Positions 1 through 9,222 of a DNA stretch of 45,027 nucleotides are shown one piece after another (positions within the stretch are counted from its first letter, which is position 1; every line of letters starts with the position of its first letter). The notes beneath the pieces were generated by a model, which worked only from the letters and a program-made list of their open reading frames with translations, made no database searches and was not told the origin of the DNA. Source of the stretch: a bacterium (GTDB lineage Bacteria; Patescibacteriota; Patescibacteriia; UBA9570). The DNA is taken from positions 1 to 45,027 of the forward strand of contig JAUYKW010000009.1 in the NCBI GenBank assembly GCA_030698395.1, written 5' to 3'. The translations under genes were made by a program, and so were the position numbers.

Positions 1-69
1 AGCGACTGAACGGAACCGCTTAAACTTTGTTGTACGCCAGCGAACGAAGTGAGCGTGTAACAAAAAATG

Positions 70-258
70 CTATCCCTGATTCAGATTATTGCGTGCTGCA
101 TCCCTAGCATGTTCAATCATCATGTCAGTTTCACCTTTTGATGATGCGAGCTGAGCTTCTAATTCAGCAACCCTAGCTTTTAATGAAGCGTTTTCTCCTT
201 GGAGCATACGATTCTCACTTTCTATATCAGAATCAGGGTTTTTAGGTTGATCTACCAT
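70..258 (-). CDS. Small coiled-coil protein, unknown function
   Basis: This is a 62-aa acidic to neutral peptide. After a short polar N-terminus, residues about 12-40 show heptad-like spacing of Leu, Ala and Val among Glu, Lys and Gln (for example ASLKARVAELEAQL), as in a coiled coil. There is no signal peptide, membrane segment or catalytic motif. The ATG is chosen because a good promoter lies upstream (TATAAT at 295-300 on the minus strand), which leaves a leader of roughly 30 nt. No family is recognised. It could be a small dimerising or septum-associated protein, but that is only a guess from the heptads. Confidence 0.6.
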   Translation of the reverse strand: MVDQPKNPDSDIESENRMLQGENASLKARVAELEAQLASSKGETDMMIEHARDAARNNLNQG

Positions 259-294
259 GTTGCAGATTATTAAAAATAATTAATTGACAAAAGT

Positions 295-323
295 ATTATA
301 GCATTTTTTGTTATGGCGTACAA
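295..323 (-). promoter_or_regulatory. Sigma70-type promoter of the coiled-coil gene
   Basis: On the minus strand, TTGTAC (318-323) and TATAAT (295-300) are separated by 17 bp. The -10 is a perfect consensus. Unlike most promoters here, it leaves a short untranslated leader before the ATG at 258. Confidence 0.65.
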
Positions 324-365
324 CTAGTTTTTATGCGAACTATGTATCTGTATTGTAACAATATC

Positions 366-394
366 TTGTATATTATGCAAACCTCTGTTATTCT
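366..394 (+). promoter_or_regulatory. Promoter of the tyrosine recombinase, probably leaderless
   Basis: TTGTAT (366-371), a 17-bp spacer and TATTCT (389-394) are present, with TG one base upstream of the -10 (extended -10). The hexamer ends six bases before the ATG at 401, so transcription should start at or next to the start codon. No ribosome-binding site is present. Confidence 0.6.
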
Positions 395-400
395 TTCGGT

Positions 401-1213
401 ATGGAAAACATTCTAGATAAAACCGAGCGAGTCCTGAAGCTCCGCAATTACTCCCCACAAACCCGTAAAGCATACATGCTCTACATAAAAGAGTATATCA
501 AATTCTCGAAAAAAGCAGGTATTAAAAACAAACAAAAAGCAATTGAAGAGTTTTTGCTTGATAAACATACACGCATGCAGTCCCCACAAACTGTGAACCT
601 TGCGCAGAGTGCGGTAAGGTTTTTGTATACTGAGGTCTTAAAAAATCCGCAAAAAATTGACCTAAAGTTTGCAAAAAGAAATAAAAAGTTGCCGATTGTT
701 TTGTCGCGAGCAGAAATCGAAAAGATTATTGAAGCAACTGATAATGCGAAATATAAACTGATGATCTCGCTTGGGTACGCGTGTGGAATGAGAGTTAGTG
801 AGGTGGTGCAACTAAAAGTATCAGATTTGGATATTGATGAACTTGTTGTGCATATTAAGGGAGCAAAGGGTAAAAAAGACAGGATCAGTGTGTTGCCAGA
901 AAAATTGCAAGACGATTTACGAAACAGTATCGCGGGCAAAAGTAAGGGTGATTTTATTTTTGTTTCCAATCGAACTGGTGTGTTAACGACAACATCTCTG
1001 CAAAAGATGTTTCGCAAAAGTTTGGCAAAAGCGAAAATCAACAAATCAGCAACCTTTCATTCACTGCGTCACTCTTTTGCAACCCATTTACTAGAAAATG
1101 GAACTGATGTGCGGTATGTGCAGGAGCTGCTCGGACACAGCAACATACGGACAACTCAAATATATACGCAGGTCACCAATCCAAAGTTGAAAAATATTAA
1201 GAGTCCATTATGA
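401..1213 (+). CDS. Tyrosine recombinase, XerC/XerD-like
   Basis: This 270-aa site-specific recombinase has an N-terminal SAM-like core-binding domain (about residues 8-85) and a C-terminal catalytic domain (about 100-265). The catalytic residues are visible: R131 in GMRVSE, a Lys in the beta-hairpin KGAKGKKDR (153-161), H220 and R223 in HSLRHSFATH, H246 in LLGHSN, and the nucleophile Y255 in TQIYTQ. The length is short for XerC/D (about 295-300) and closer to archaeal XerA. It lacks the extra segment of integron integrases. It could resolve chromosome dimers, or be the integrase of a lost element, since tRNA-Ser lies 240 bp downstream. The ATG at 401 follows a -10 box by six bases. Confidence 0.9.
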   Translation: MENILDKTERVLKLRNYSPQTRKAYMLYIKEYIKFSKKAGIKNKQKAIEEFLLDKHTRMQSPQTVNLAQSAVRFLYTEVLKNPQKIDLKFAKRNKKLPIVLSRAEIEKIIEATDNAKYKLMISLGYACGMRVSEVVQLKVSDLDIDELVVHIKGAKGKKDRISVLPEKLQDDLRNSIAGKSKGDFIFVSNRTGVLTTTSLQKMFRKSLAKAKINKSATFHSLRHSFATHLLENGTDVRYVQELLGHSNIRTTQIYTQVTNPKLKNIKSPL

Positions 1214-1390
1214 AGTTACAAACTCCTCTTGAGAAATAAAGCCATAAAATTTCCTTTCAATTTTTAGCGGCTCCCCTATGCACCCCCCGCCGTTTTTTAA
1301 GGATAAGGAAATTTTTGGTTTTGCGCGCCCGAGGCGCGGAATGATTAGCGTTACCACAAAATCCGAGCGTAAGAGAAAGTTTAGAAATGC

Positions 1391-1432
1391 CACGCGCTTC
1401 GCGCGTGCGAATTATCAATCGCTCCGCGATTG
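1391..1432. repeat. Two tandem perfect 7-bp hairpins
   Basis: CACGCGC-TTC-GCGCGTG (1391-1407) and CAATCGC-TCC-GCGATTG (1416-1432) are two perfect inverted repeats with three-base loops, eight bases apart. They lie between the recombinase and tRNA-Ser and are GC-rich in an AT-rich context. No T-run follows on either strand, so they are not typical terminators. They resemble REP-type palindromes or recombination scars. Confidence 0.6.
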
Positions 1433-1453
1433 TTGTTCACAAAAAGTGAAAAT

Positions 1454-1545
1454 TGGCGGAGAGGGAGGGATTCGAACCCTCGAAACCTTTGCAGGCTTAC
1501 TGCATTTCGAGTGCAGCGCATTCAACCGAGCTCTGCCACCTCTCC
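1454..1545 (-). tRNA. tRNA-Ser(CGA)
   Basis: On the minus strand a 7-bp acceptor stem (GGAGAGG with CCTCTCC) encloses a class II tRNA with a long variable arm. The anticodon stem CTGCA/TGCAG carries loop CTCGAAA, giving anticodon CGA. The T-arm has the GGTTCGAATCC motif. The discriminator G and CCA are encoded (1454-1457). The length of 92 nt fits tRNA-Ser. Confidence 0.93.
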
Positions 1546-1634
1546 ATGAATAATTTTTCGTGGAAAATTAAACATGTGAACTTGGGATATGTATAGTAAC
1601 AAATTTCAGGCAAAAAACAACTCTGATAATAAAT

Positions 1635-2746
1635 TCATGAATAATTAATGAGGTAACTATTTCTAAGTAAAAAATTATTTAGCTTCCCTTTTTCTTTGAC
1701 AAAGAATAATAAAATGATTGAAATAATGGTGAAAAATAATGAAAAATAAAGCGGCATAAAGATATTTATCTTATCCCATAGAACACCTGCAATAAGGGAA
1801 GCGGGTAGGGCACATAATCCTATAACCATTTGAAATGCTCCTAAACCACTAGCGCGGAACTGTTCGGGAGAAAGCTCTGAAACAAAAGTACGTTGTACTG
1901 GATCTAGTGCTCCTTTATGTAAACCATAAAGAATAAAAACGAAAATTATAGCATTATGGTTTTGTGTAATAATCAAACTAATGCAAACTAGTGCCCAAAA
2001 TAAAAATGACAGCATTATTACCGATTTTCTTCCTATCTGATCTGCTAGCTTACCGAAGGGTAAAGAAAAAATTGAAGCAGTAGCAGTAAAGATTAAATAT
2101 AGTATGGGAATGAAGGTAATTTGAAATTTCTATCAATATCCTTTAGGGCTAAGCCTTTATAAATTTTTGTATCCGGTAATTTTTTTTCTTTAATAAAGAA
2201 GATGATCAACAGTAAGCTAATTAGCGATGGAATAGAAGCAAGTAAAAATAAATTACGATAGCCTAGTACATTAAAAAAAATGATGCAAACAATAATACCA
2301 CATACAGCGCCTAGATTATCCATGGCCCGTATTATGCCAAAATTTTTTCCGCGGTTCGCCTGGGTTGATGCATCTGCAATCATGGCATCCCTAGGAGCGC
2401 CGCGCATTTTTCCCGCGCGGTCCAAAATTCGGAAGGGAATTAATAGTTGCCAGTAACTTGATAGTGCATAACCAATGCGTGATAATCCGCCAAACAAGTA
2501 ACCTAACCAAATAAAGGGTTTTCTTTTTTTAAAACGATCGGAAAGATATCCAGAAAATGCTTGTGATATAGAAACTAAGGCATCGCCTAATCCATCTAGG
2601 AAGCCAAGTACTGTCATTGGTACTCCAAGTACGGATGTAACAAATAATGGCCAGATCGGATAGATCATATCTGAACCAAGATTATTTAAAAACGATGCAA
2701 GTGCAAATGTTCTAACAGTTTTTTTAGTATCTTTATTTGAAATCAT
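1635..2746 (-). pseudogene. MFS transporter, interrupted by a frameshift
   Basis: Two minus-strand reading frames together make one major facilitator protein. The first (2746 down to 2093) holds helices 1-6, a motif A-like loop (SGYLSDRFKKRKP) and the segment DRAGKMRGAPRDAMIAD. The second frame runs to 1635 and covers helices 7-12 with a second motif A (FGKLADQIGRK, near 2020-2050). In the second frame, translation upstream of its first ATG continues as ITFIPILYLIFTATASIF, a natural helix 7, so the break is a one-base indel near 2105-2125. It lies 2 bp behind the phosphatidyltransferase gene, in the same operon. It is either a recent pseudogene or a sequencing or assembly error. Confidence 0.8.
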
Positions 2747-2748
2747 TA

Positions 2749-3312
2749 TTATTTATTTAGTGACCAGAAAAATTCTATATCGGCATCAACATCACCGTAT
2801 TTTAGGATGATGGCAAGCTCTTCTATAAAAGCTAGTGTAAGTAACAGGATAACAATCGTTGCCACAACTTCAATATTCATGAAAAATCCAAGTACAACCA
2901 CAAAATAAATTCCTGCTGATCCAGTTTTAAATAATCTAGTGTGCATGAATTTTAATTTTTTCAGTTTAACTAGAGAAACTGTCATTGTAATAGCAAAAGA
3001 TGTAGCCAATGCAATCAACGGCGCTAAGATAGCAGTAGTTAAACCTGGATGCATTAAATAGATAAAAAATATTGATGCTAAATGAAAGCTAGTATCTGCC
3101 AACGAATCAAGTTCTTTACCAAATTGTGTTACTTGCTTCAGCATACGAGCTACGATGCCATCAACAAAGTCGGTAATACTTACGAGAGCATAAACAATGA
3201 AGAATGCAATTATCTGATCACTTAAAAATAATGCAAATAAAATAGGTAAGAAAATAATCCTAGATAAAGACAGGGTATTTGTAATTGTGAAATATTTTTT
3301 CATTGCCACCAT
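2749..3312 (-). CDS. CDP-alcohol phosphatidyltransferase family protein
   Basis: This 187-aa polytopic membrane enzyme of the PgsA class moves a phosphatidyl group from CDP-diacylglycerol to an alcohol. The family signature DG-x2-AR-x8-G-x3-D-x3-D is complete: D51, G52, A55, R56, G65, D69 and D73, preceded by D48. Five to six hydrophobic segments follow. The most likely substrate is glycerol-3-phosphate, but inositol or another alcohol cannot be excluded. Two starts are possible, ATG at 3312 or at 3303 (MKKYFTITN), and the second fits homologous N-termini better. The downstream MFS gene begins 2 bp after its stop. Confidence 0.85.
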   Translation of the reverse strand: MVAMKKYFTITNTLSLSRIIFLPILFALFLSDQIIAFFIVYALVSITDFVDGIVARMLKQVTQFGKELDSLADTSFHLASIFFIYLMHPGLTTAILAPLIALATSFAITMTVSLVKLKKLKFMHTRLFKTGSAGIYFVVVLGFFMNIEVVATIVILLLTLAFIEELAIILKYGDVDADIEFFWSLNK

Positions 3313-3393
3313 AAGTATGTTTACAGTGTACCGTACTATCTGAGCTTCGAGTAGAGAGCATTACAAATAATAATTTGATTATGAGGGGGGAAA

Positions 3394-3451
3394 CCGGTCG
3401 CTGCTGGTACGAATACTCCCGTGGGAATATCGTACACTTTGCAGCGACCGG
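3394..3451. repeat. Long imperfect hairpin behind the GC-rich 76-aa gene
   Basis: Perfect 11-bp arms CCGGTCGCTGC (3394-3404) and GCAGCGACCGG (3441-3451) enclose a second stem GTACGA/TCGTAC (3407-3412 with 3430-3435). That stem continues with a bulged A, two pairs, a mismatch and TCCC/GGGA. The fold therefore has an internal loop and extrahelical bases. It begins 36 nt past the stop of the 76-aa gene. The minus strand has no T-run after it, so it is a poor terminator. Confidence 0.75.
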
Positions 3452-3487
3452 CTGTGAACGCAGGAACAGATCAGGGCACGCGTCAGA

Positions 3488-3718
3488 TCACGAAGGCTTG
3501 TGAGCCAGGTGGTTGGGGTGTTCGGTGATGATGGCGCGGTACTTCTCGGTGCGCACGGACAGCGTCGGGCCACCTTCATACATCACGGCGCTCACCTCGA
3601 TCCAGTTGTCGGCGATTGGCGTTTCGGCCAGCGCGAACTCGTCGGCTTGATAGCCAGCGCTGAGCGCGTATGCGCGCACTGCCTGACGGGCATCTCTGCG
3701 GGGTGCGATGTTGGGCAT
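3488..3718 (-). CDS. Foreign-looking 76-aa protein, unknown function
   Basis: This is a soluble 76-aa protein beginning MPNIAPRRDARQAVRAYAL and ending HPNHLAHKPS. The start at 3718 is chosen because AGGAG lies about 13-17 bases upstream on the minus strand. The reading frame extends further upstream, but that part is AT-rich and has no such signal. Codons end mostly in G or C (GCC, CTG, ATC, CGC), in sharp contrast with all neighbours, which points to recent transfer. No signal peptide, membrane helix or known motif is visible. The C-terminal half (WIEVSAVMYEGGPTLSVRTEKY) alternates like beta strands. A long hairpin lies just downstream. I do not recognise the family. Confidence 0.65.
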   Translation of the reverse strand: MPNIAPRRDARQAVRAYALSAGYQADEFALAETPIADNWIEVSAVMYEGGPTLSVRTEKYRAIITEHPNHLAHKPS

Positions 3719-3804
3719 CTTTCTTCGTCTCCTAGTAAAGGATTGTGCGGATGGGGTGGGGTCTTCTTGCTTACAAAGAAACTTAGTGAGACCAAGTTTC
3801 AGGG

Positions 3805-3847
3805 AAAACAAAAAGCTTCTTACCCTATAAAAAATCGGATAAGAAGC
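3805..3847 (-). terminator. Rho-independent terminator of the 3811-4044 RNA
   Basis: Read on the minus strand, GCTTCTTATCC and GGGTAAGAAGC (3837-3847 with 3815-3825, one mismatch) form an 11-bp stem with an 11-nt loop, followed by TTTTTGTTTT. A second 7-bp hairpin (GAAACTT/AAGTTTC, 3778-3800) lies just beyond it. Confidence 0.75.
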
Positions 3848-4044
3848 CTGTTGTCTTTGTACAAGATTCCCCGTCTTAACGGAGCTTATCTATCCCTGTT
3901 CGTTCAGTTCTACAGAGTAGAAATGTCCGGACCGATTTTGGGTTTGGATTTACCACCTTATCTATAAAAGACAGGCTGGCGGAGCATCGTAGGGCCAATT
4001 CCCTCAACTCACTCTTGATATGTGATGTAAATAAAAAGAACAAC
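3811..4044 (-). ncRNA. Candidate ~235-nt structured non-coding RNA
   Basis: This minus-strand interval lies between a strong promoter (4051-4079) and a clear intrinsic terminator (3805-3847). It contains no convincing reading frame: a 67-codon frame exists on this strand but runs through the predicted stems. Local stems include CTCCGT-TAAG-ACGGGG (3869-3884) and CTCTGT/ACAGGG (3894-3899 with 3912-3917). I looked for signatures of tmRNA (tRNA-like ends, CCA), RNase P (GAGGAAAGTC, ACAGAA) and the SRP tip (GGAA-capped CAGG/AGCA) and found none. A 6S-type regulator is possible by size. The transcript ends are inferred from promoter and terminator. Confidence 0.5.
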
Positions 4045-4050
4045 ATGAAT

Positions 4051-4079
4051 ATTCTAACCGTTATGTCAGCGGGTGTCAA
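4051..4079 (-). promoter_or_regulatory. Strong promoter of the candidate non-coding RNA
   Basis: On the minus strand, a perfect TTGACA (4074-4079) is followed by 17 bp and TAGAAT (4051-4056). The start site should fall near 4044. No start codon lies close behind it, unlike the protein-gene promoters of this genome. Confidence 0.75.
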
Positions 4080-4200
4080 ATCTAATTGTTCGCTTTTTTA
4101 TTGTTAGTTTATAGGCAGTATTATTTTCTCAAGTATACCATTTCTTACAGTCTGGCATACTTATTATACTGATTTCTATTGGGCTATAGTTGAAGACTTA

Positions 4201-4710
4201 ATGCCTTTTTCTAAGGGATGGATTATTGGACCTTCAATATTAGGTATATTATTGTTGGCTAGTTGGAATGCAGTAATTCTTACTGAGATTTTCCCGAAGA
4301 AAAATAAAGTTGCTGCTAGAATATTTTTACCTTTAATTATTAGTTTGCTTGTTATCATTTTTTTCTCAGATAATCTTAGAGATGCGTTTTATATTTATGG
4401 GCTTGCTGAAATATTAGCAGTACTGTTTGGTTTTGGCGGAGCGACTATTATTTTAGTTATTTTTTCAGAGGAGCATAAAATTTATAATAGAAAGCATGGT
4501 TTTTCTAAATTCGATTTAACAGCATTTCTAATCGGCATTATATGTATGGCATGGTTTGTTATGATTGAATTTTTTGGTTGTGTCATATTTGTAGAAATAA
4601 TGAATTTTCGCGTATCTTGGGTAGGACATATTATGTGGTTATTGATTCAGGTTCCAATAATATTCAATCGTTTTTATTATAGTGAATATGTTTCTGCTGA
4701 CATGTCCTAA
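4201..4710 (+). CDS. Integral membrane protein, unknown
   Basis: This 169-aa hydrophobic protein has four or five predicted membrane helices: about residues 8-28, 42-56, 65-87, 106-128 and 138-155. Short charged loops (EIFPKKNKV, SEEHKIYNRKHG) separate them. No transporter or enzyme signature is recognised. The frame stays open about 34 codons upstream of the ATG (to a TAG near 4100), and that part reads like protein (TYYTDFYWAIVEDL), yet it contains no ATG, GTG or TTG. The gene may therefore be truncated at its 5' end or use ATT. No promoter is evident at the ATG. Confidence 0.65.
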   Translation: MPFSKGWIIGPSILGILLLASWNAVILTEIFPKKNKVAARIFLPLIISLLVIIFFSDNLRDAFYIYGLAEILAVLFGFGGATIILVIFSEEHKIYNRKHGFSKFDLTAFLIGIICMAWFVMIEFFGCVIFVEIMNFRVSWVGHIMWLLIQVPIIFNRFYYSEYVSADMS

Positions 4711-4796
4711 GTACGCCAGCTGTTATACATTGTAATTATCTTTTTTTATCGTATATTTTTTCGTTCAAATTTTTCCCAAAAGATAAATCTAATTTT

Positions 4797-4913
4797 TTAT
4801 TTCGTTCGTTTATGCAGTATGAGTGTCATAATTACACCAGATATAACAGAAAGAAAAATAAAAAATAACCCTGCAATGCTAAAGAGGATTATATTAAGAA
4901 TGATTATTTTCAT
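4797..4913 (-). CDS. Possible 38-aa single-helix membrane peptide
   Basis: An ATG at 4913 on the minus strand opens a 38-codon frame. It encodes a hydrophobic stretch of about 25 residues (IILFSIAGLFFIFLSVISG) followed by a basic tail ending HKRTK. This fits a one-helix membrane peptide, but AT-rich DNA often gives such frames by chance. No promoter or ribosome-binding site is visible. Confidence 0.2.
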   Translation of the reverse strand: MKIIILNIILFSIAGLFFIFLSVISGVIMTLILHKRTK

Positions 4914-4940
4914 ACATTAAGTGTAGCACTGTTTTTTCCC

Positions 4941-4955
4941 AAAAAAAAAGAGAGT
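4941..4955 (-). terminator. Probable terminator of the 23S-5S operon
   Basis: Right behind the 5S gene the minus strand reads CTCTC followed by nine T residues (4941-4949). The long closing stem of 5S, which pairs 4953-4966 with 5066-5080, can act as the terminator hairpin. Confidence 0.5.
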
Positions 4956-4956
4956 G

Positions 4957-5077
4957 GTAATATCCTGGCGACGACCTACTTTCCCCATGAAGAGTATCAT
5001 CGGCGCTTCAAGGCTTAACTGCTGTGTTCGAGATGGGAACAGGTGTGGCCCTTGCGCTAGAATCACCAGGATATTAC
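4957..5077 (-). rRNA. rrf: 5S ribosomal RNA
   Basis: The minus strand carries the typical 5S core. It begins ATATCCTGGTG and contains CACACCTGTTCCCATCTCG and the GAACACAGCAGTTAAGCC box, and its ends pair as TCCTGG/CCAGGA. The ends are estimated from the closing stem and may be off by a few bases. It follows 23S by about 55 nt in the same transcript. The stem closing 5S extends well beyond the mature ends and probably guides processing. Confidence 0.93.
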
Positions 5078-5110
5078 CACCCTCGGTGGCTAACAAGTAT
5101 TAAACGTACA

Positions 5111-5130
5111 ATAGTATTCACCCAAAGATA

Positions 5131-5140
<10 letters not shown>
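5111..5140 (-). other. 3' arm of a ~30-bp 23S processing stem
   Basis: The plus-strand segment 5111-5140 is nearly identical to 8068-8097 read in reverse complement, sharing GTATTCAC, AAAGAT and TGTCAGGATG. In the transcript, the bases before and after 23S therefore pair over about 30 nt. This is the classic double-stranded processing stem cut by RNase III-type enzymes. Confidence 0.75.
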
Positions 5141-8077
<2,937 letters not shown>

Positions 8078-8102
8078 AAATCTTTTTGTGAATACATTGT
8101 GT

Positions 8103-8165
8103 CTACATATAAATATGTAGAAGTTTGGTTTGATTATTGATATATAAACACAATTTATATATCAA
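8103..8165. repeat. Two AT-rich perfect palindromes before 23S
   Basis: CTACATAT-AA-ATATGTAG (8103-8120) has 8-bp arms. A second hairpin (8137-8165) has 12-bp arms, TTGATATATAAA and TTTATATATCAA, around a 5-nt loop. Both lie just upstream of the 23S processing stem, in the transcribed leader, and would fold as RNA hairpins. Confidence 0.65.
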
Positions 8166-8333
8166 AATCGGTTACCTGTTATTATTTTTTTGATATTTTC
8201 TCGTCTAATACTTGTTGATTCAGTTGTTAAGTTGCAAGTTGTACTACACATTTATGGTTGCCACTCTTTACGAGTGACCGACATTGTATGTGTTGTTCAA
8301 ATTTTTAGGGAATTTGTTTTGCTACAAGCCATT

Positions 8334-8356
8334 AAAAAAGACCGCTTTGCGCGGCC
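8334..8356 (-). terminator. Rho-independent terminator upstream of 23S
   Basis: On the minus strand GGCCGC-GCAAA-GCGGTC (8340-8356, six pairs with one G-U) is followed at once by six T residues. It lies about 250 bp before 23S in the same direction, so it either ends a separate small RNA or is an attenuator that ribosomal transcription must pass. Confidence 0.75.
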
Positions 8357-8455
8357 CCTACAGCATCAAAAGTGCGGAAGGTTAGCCGATTTTACGGTTT
8401 TTAGTGGTTATGTTAAGTCCCATTTGGTGCTAGATAGCAAATTTTATTGTTTAGC
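8334..8455 (-). ncRNA. Candidate ~120-nt small RNA or rRNA leader
   Basis: A strong promoter (8462-8490) and an intrinsic terminator (8334-8356) bracket about 120 nt without a protein-like frame on the minus strand. The 5' part folds as CCCA and GCTA pairing with TAGC and TGGG, and a CCG-TAAAAT-CGG hairpin follows. The unit may be an independent small RNA. Alternatively, this is the promoter of the rRNA operon and the terminator is an antitermination checkpoint. The sequence alone cannot decide, and no known family was recognised. Confidence 0.5.
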
Positions 8456-8461
8456 TGGGTA

Positions 8462-8490
8462 ATAATACAACCATAGTAAATGGGTGTCAA
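8462..8490 (-). promoter_or_regulatory. Strong promoter upstream of 23S
   Basis: On the minus strand TTGACA (8485-8490), 17 bp, then TATTAT (8462-8467). It is the best promoter in the 740 bp before 23S and drives either the candidate small RNA or the ribosomal operon. The rest of 8491-8800 is AT-rich, with scattered TTGACA-like boxes (8591, 8662) but no convincing gene. Confidence 0.75.
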
Positions 8491-8821
8491 GGATTTATAC
8501 CCAATTTCTTATCAGCAAGTTGTTCACTAGTTGTACACATGTGGAGGAGTATAAAAATTCAGCAAAAGTAATGCTTTTTACATTATTTCATTGACAAATA
8601 TGATGATATATAGCTTAATATGGAATAATTTCGCATAATTTGGGGATTGAGTAAATAATTATTGACACTATGAGCTATTTATCTGTAACTGTGATTGTTA
8701 AATCATCACTTCGTATGAAAGAATATTTAGCGATACGATTTACGATCTTTACATTTGAAGCAAGTGAATTTTTTAAAAGTCTAGGAATTGTGATAAATTG
8801 GATCTGGAGAAGTTGCAGGGA

Positions 8822-9058
8822 ATGGGCTACGGTCCCCATCCCTGGGCGGTGCCAGGAGACCGCTTCGTGAGTGAAGATGGCCAGAGTGACTTCACCCGTG
8901 CGGGGCGGACGTGCCTCAATCATGCTGTGTGTGCGTTGCACACTGGCAAGCTCGTCGGGGTCTCTACTGCTGGTTGTGATACCCTGTTTGCTGCCATGGC
9001 CGGTATGAAGCTGTTCAAGGCGCACGAACTGGTGTTGGTGGCACAGCAGGTACAATGA
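8822..9058 (+). CDS. Foreign-looking 78-aa protein, unknown function
   Basis: This soluble 78-aa protein begins MGYGPHPWAVPGDRF and ends HELVLVAQQVQ. The ATG at 8822 is preferred over a TTG at 8798 because GGAG lies 13-16 bases upstream, and the GC-rich stretch begins only near 8803. Third codon positions are G or C rich (GTG, CTG, GCC, TTC), unlike all native genes around it, which suggests recent transfer. Three cysteines and a Gly/Ala-rich middle (STAGCDTLFAAMAGM) are visible, but no known motif. Two hairpins follow the stop. It resembles the 3488-3718 gene in size, composition and layout, not in sequence. Confidence 0.65.
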   Translation: MGYGPHPWAVPGDRFVSEDGQSDFTRAGRTCLNHAVCALHTGKLVGVSTAGCDTLFAAMAGMKLFKAHELVLVAQQVQ

Positions 9059-9065
9059 TCCTGAC

Positions 9066-9121
9066 GTGATCGGCTAGATCACATCATTCCATTGGTGACG
9101 GCCGGTTATTCAATGGGGAAT
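9066..9121. repeat. Two hairpins behind the GC-rich 78-aa gene
   Basis: GTGATC-GGCTA-GATCAC (9066-9082) is a perfect 6-bp hairpin eight bases after the stop codon. A second, imperfect one follows: ATTCCATTG (9086-9094) pairs with CAATGGGGAAT (9111-9121) with two extra G in one arm, around a loop that contains the palindrome CGGCCG. No T-run follows either. Confidence 0.6.
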
Positions 9122-9188
9122 CGTGGCGAGCAAAACAACATTCACTTGCTCCCCGTTCCAATATTCACAACCTAAAATGTTGTAGGTA

Positions 9189-9216
9189 TTGCCGTGGGAA
9201 ACTATCATGCTATATT
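9189..9216 (+). promoter_or_regulatory. Promoter of the HAD cluster, leaderless
   Basis: TTGCCG (9189-9194), a 16-bp spacer and TATATT (9211-9216). The -10 ends six bases before the ATG at 9223. Confidence 0.6.
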
Positions 9217-9222
9217 AGATTC

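Noticed and set aside
1278-1553. 91-codon plus-strand frame over tRNA-Ser
   Set aside because: It runs through the tRNA and the hairpins; composition explains it.
3394-3451. Hairpin as an integron attC site
   Set aside because: Extrahelical bases and position fit, but the R boxes GTTRRRY/RYYYAAC are missing and the recombinase at 401 lacks the integron-integrase insertion.
3876-4079. 67-codon minus-strand frame inside the candidate RNA
   Set aside because: Its ATG lies upstream of the expected transcription start, between -35 and -10, and the frame runs through predicted stems.
8670-9055. Frames on both strands spanning the AT-rich to GC-rich border
   Set aside because: Both change composition abruptly in mid-frame and lack start signals; only the 78-aa frame has uniform coding character.
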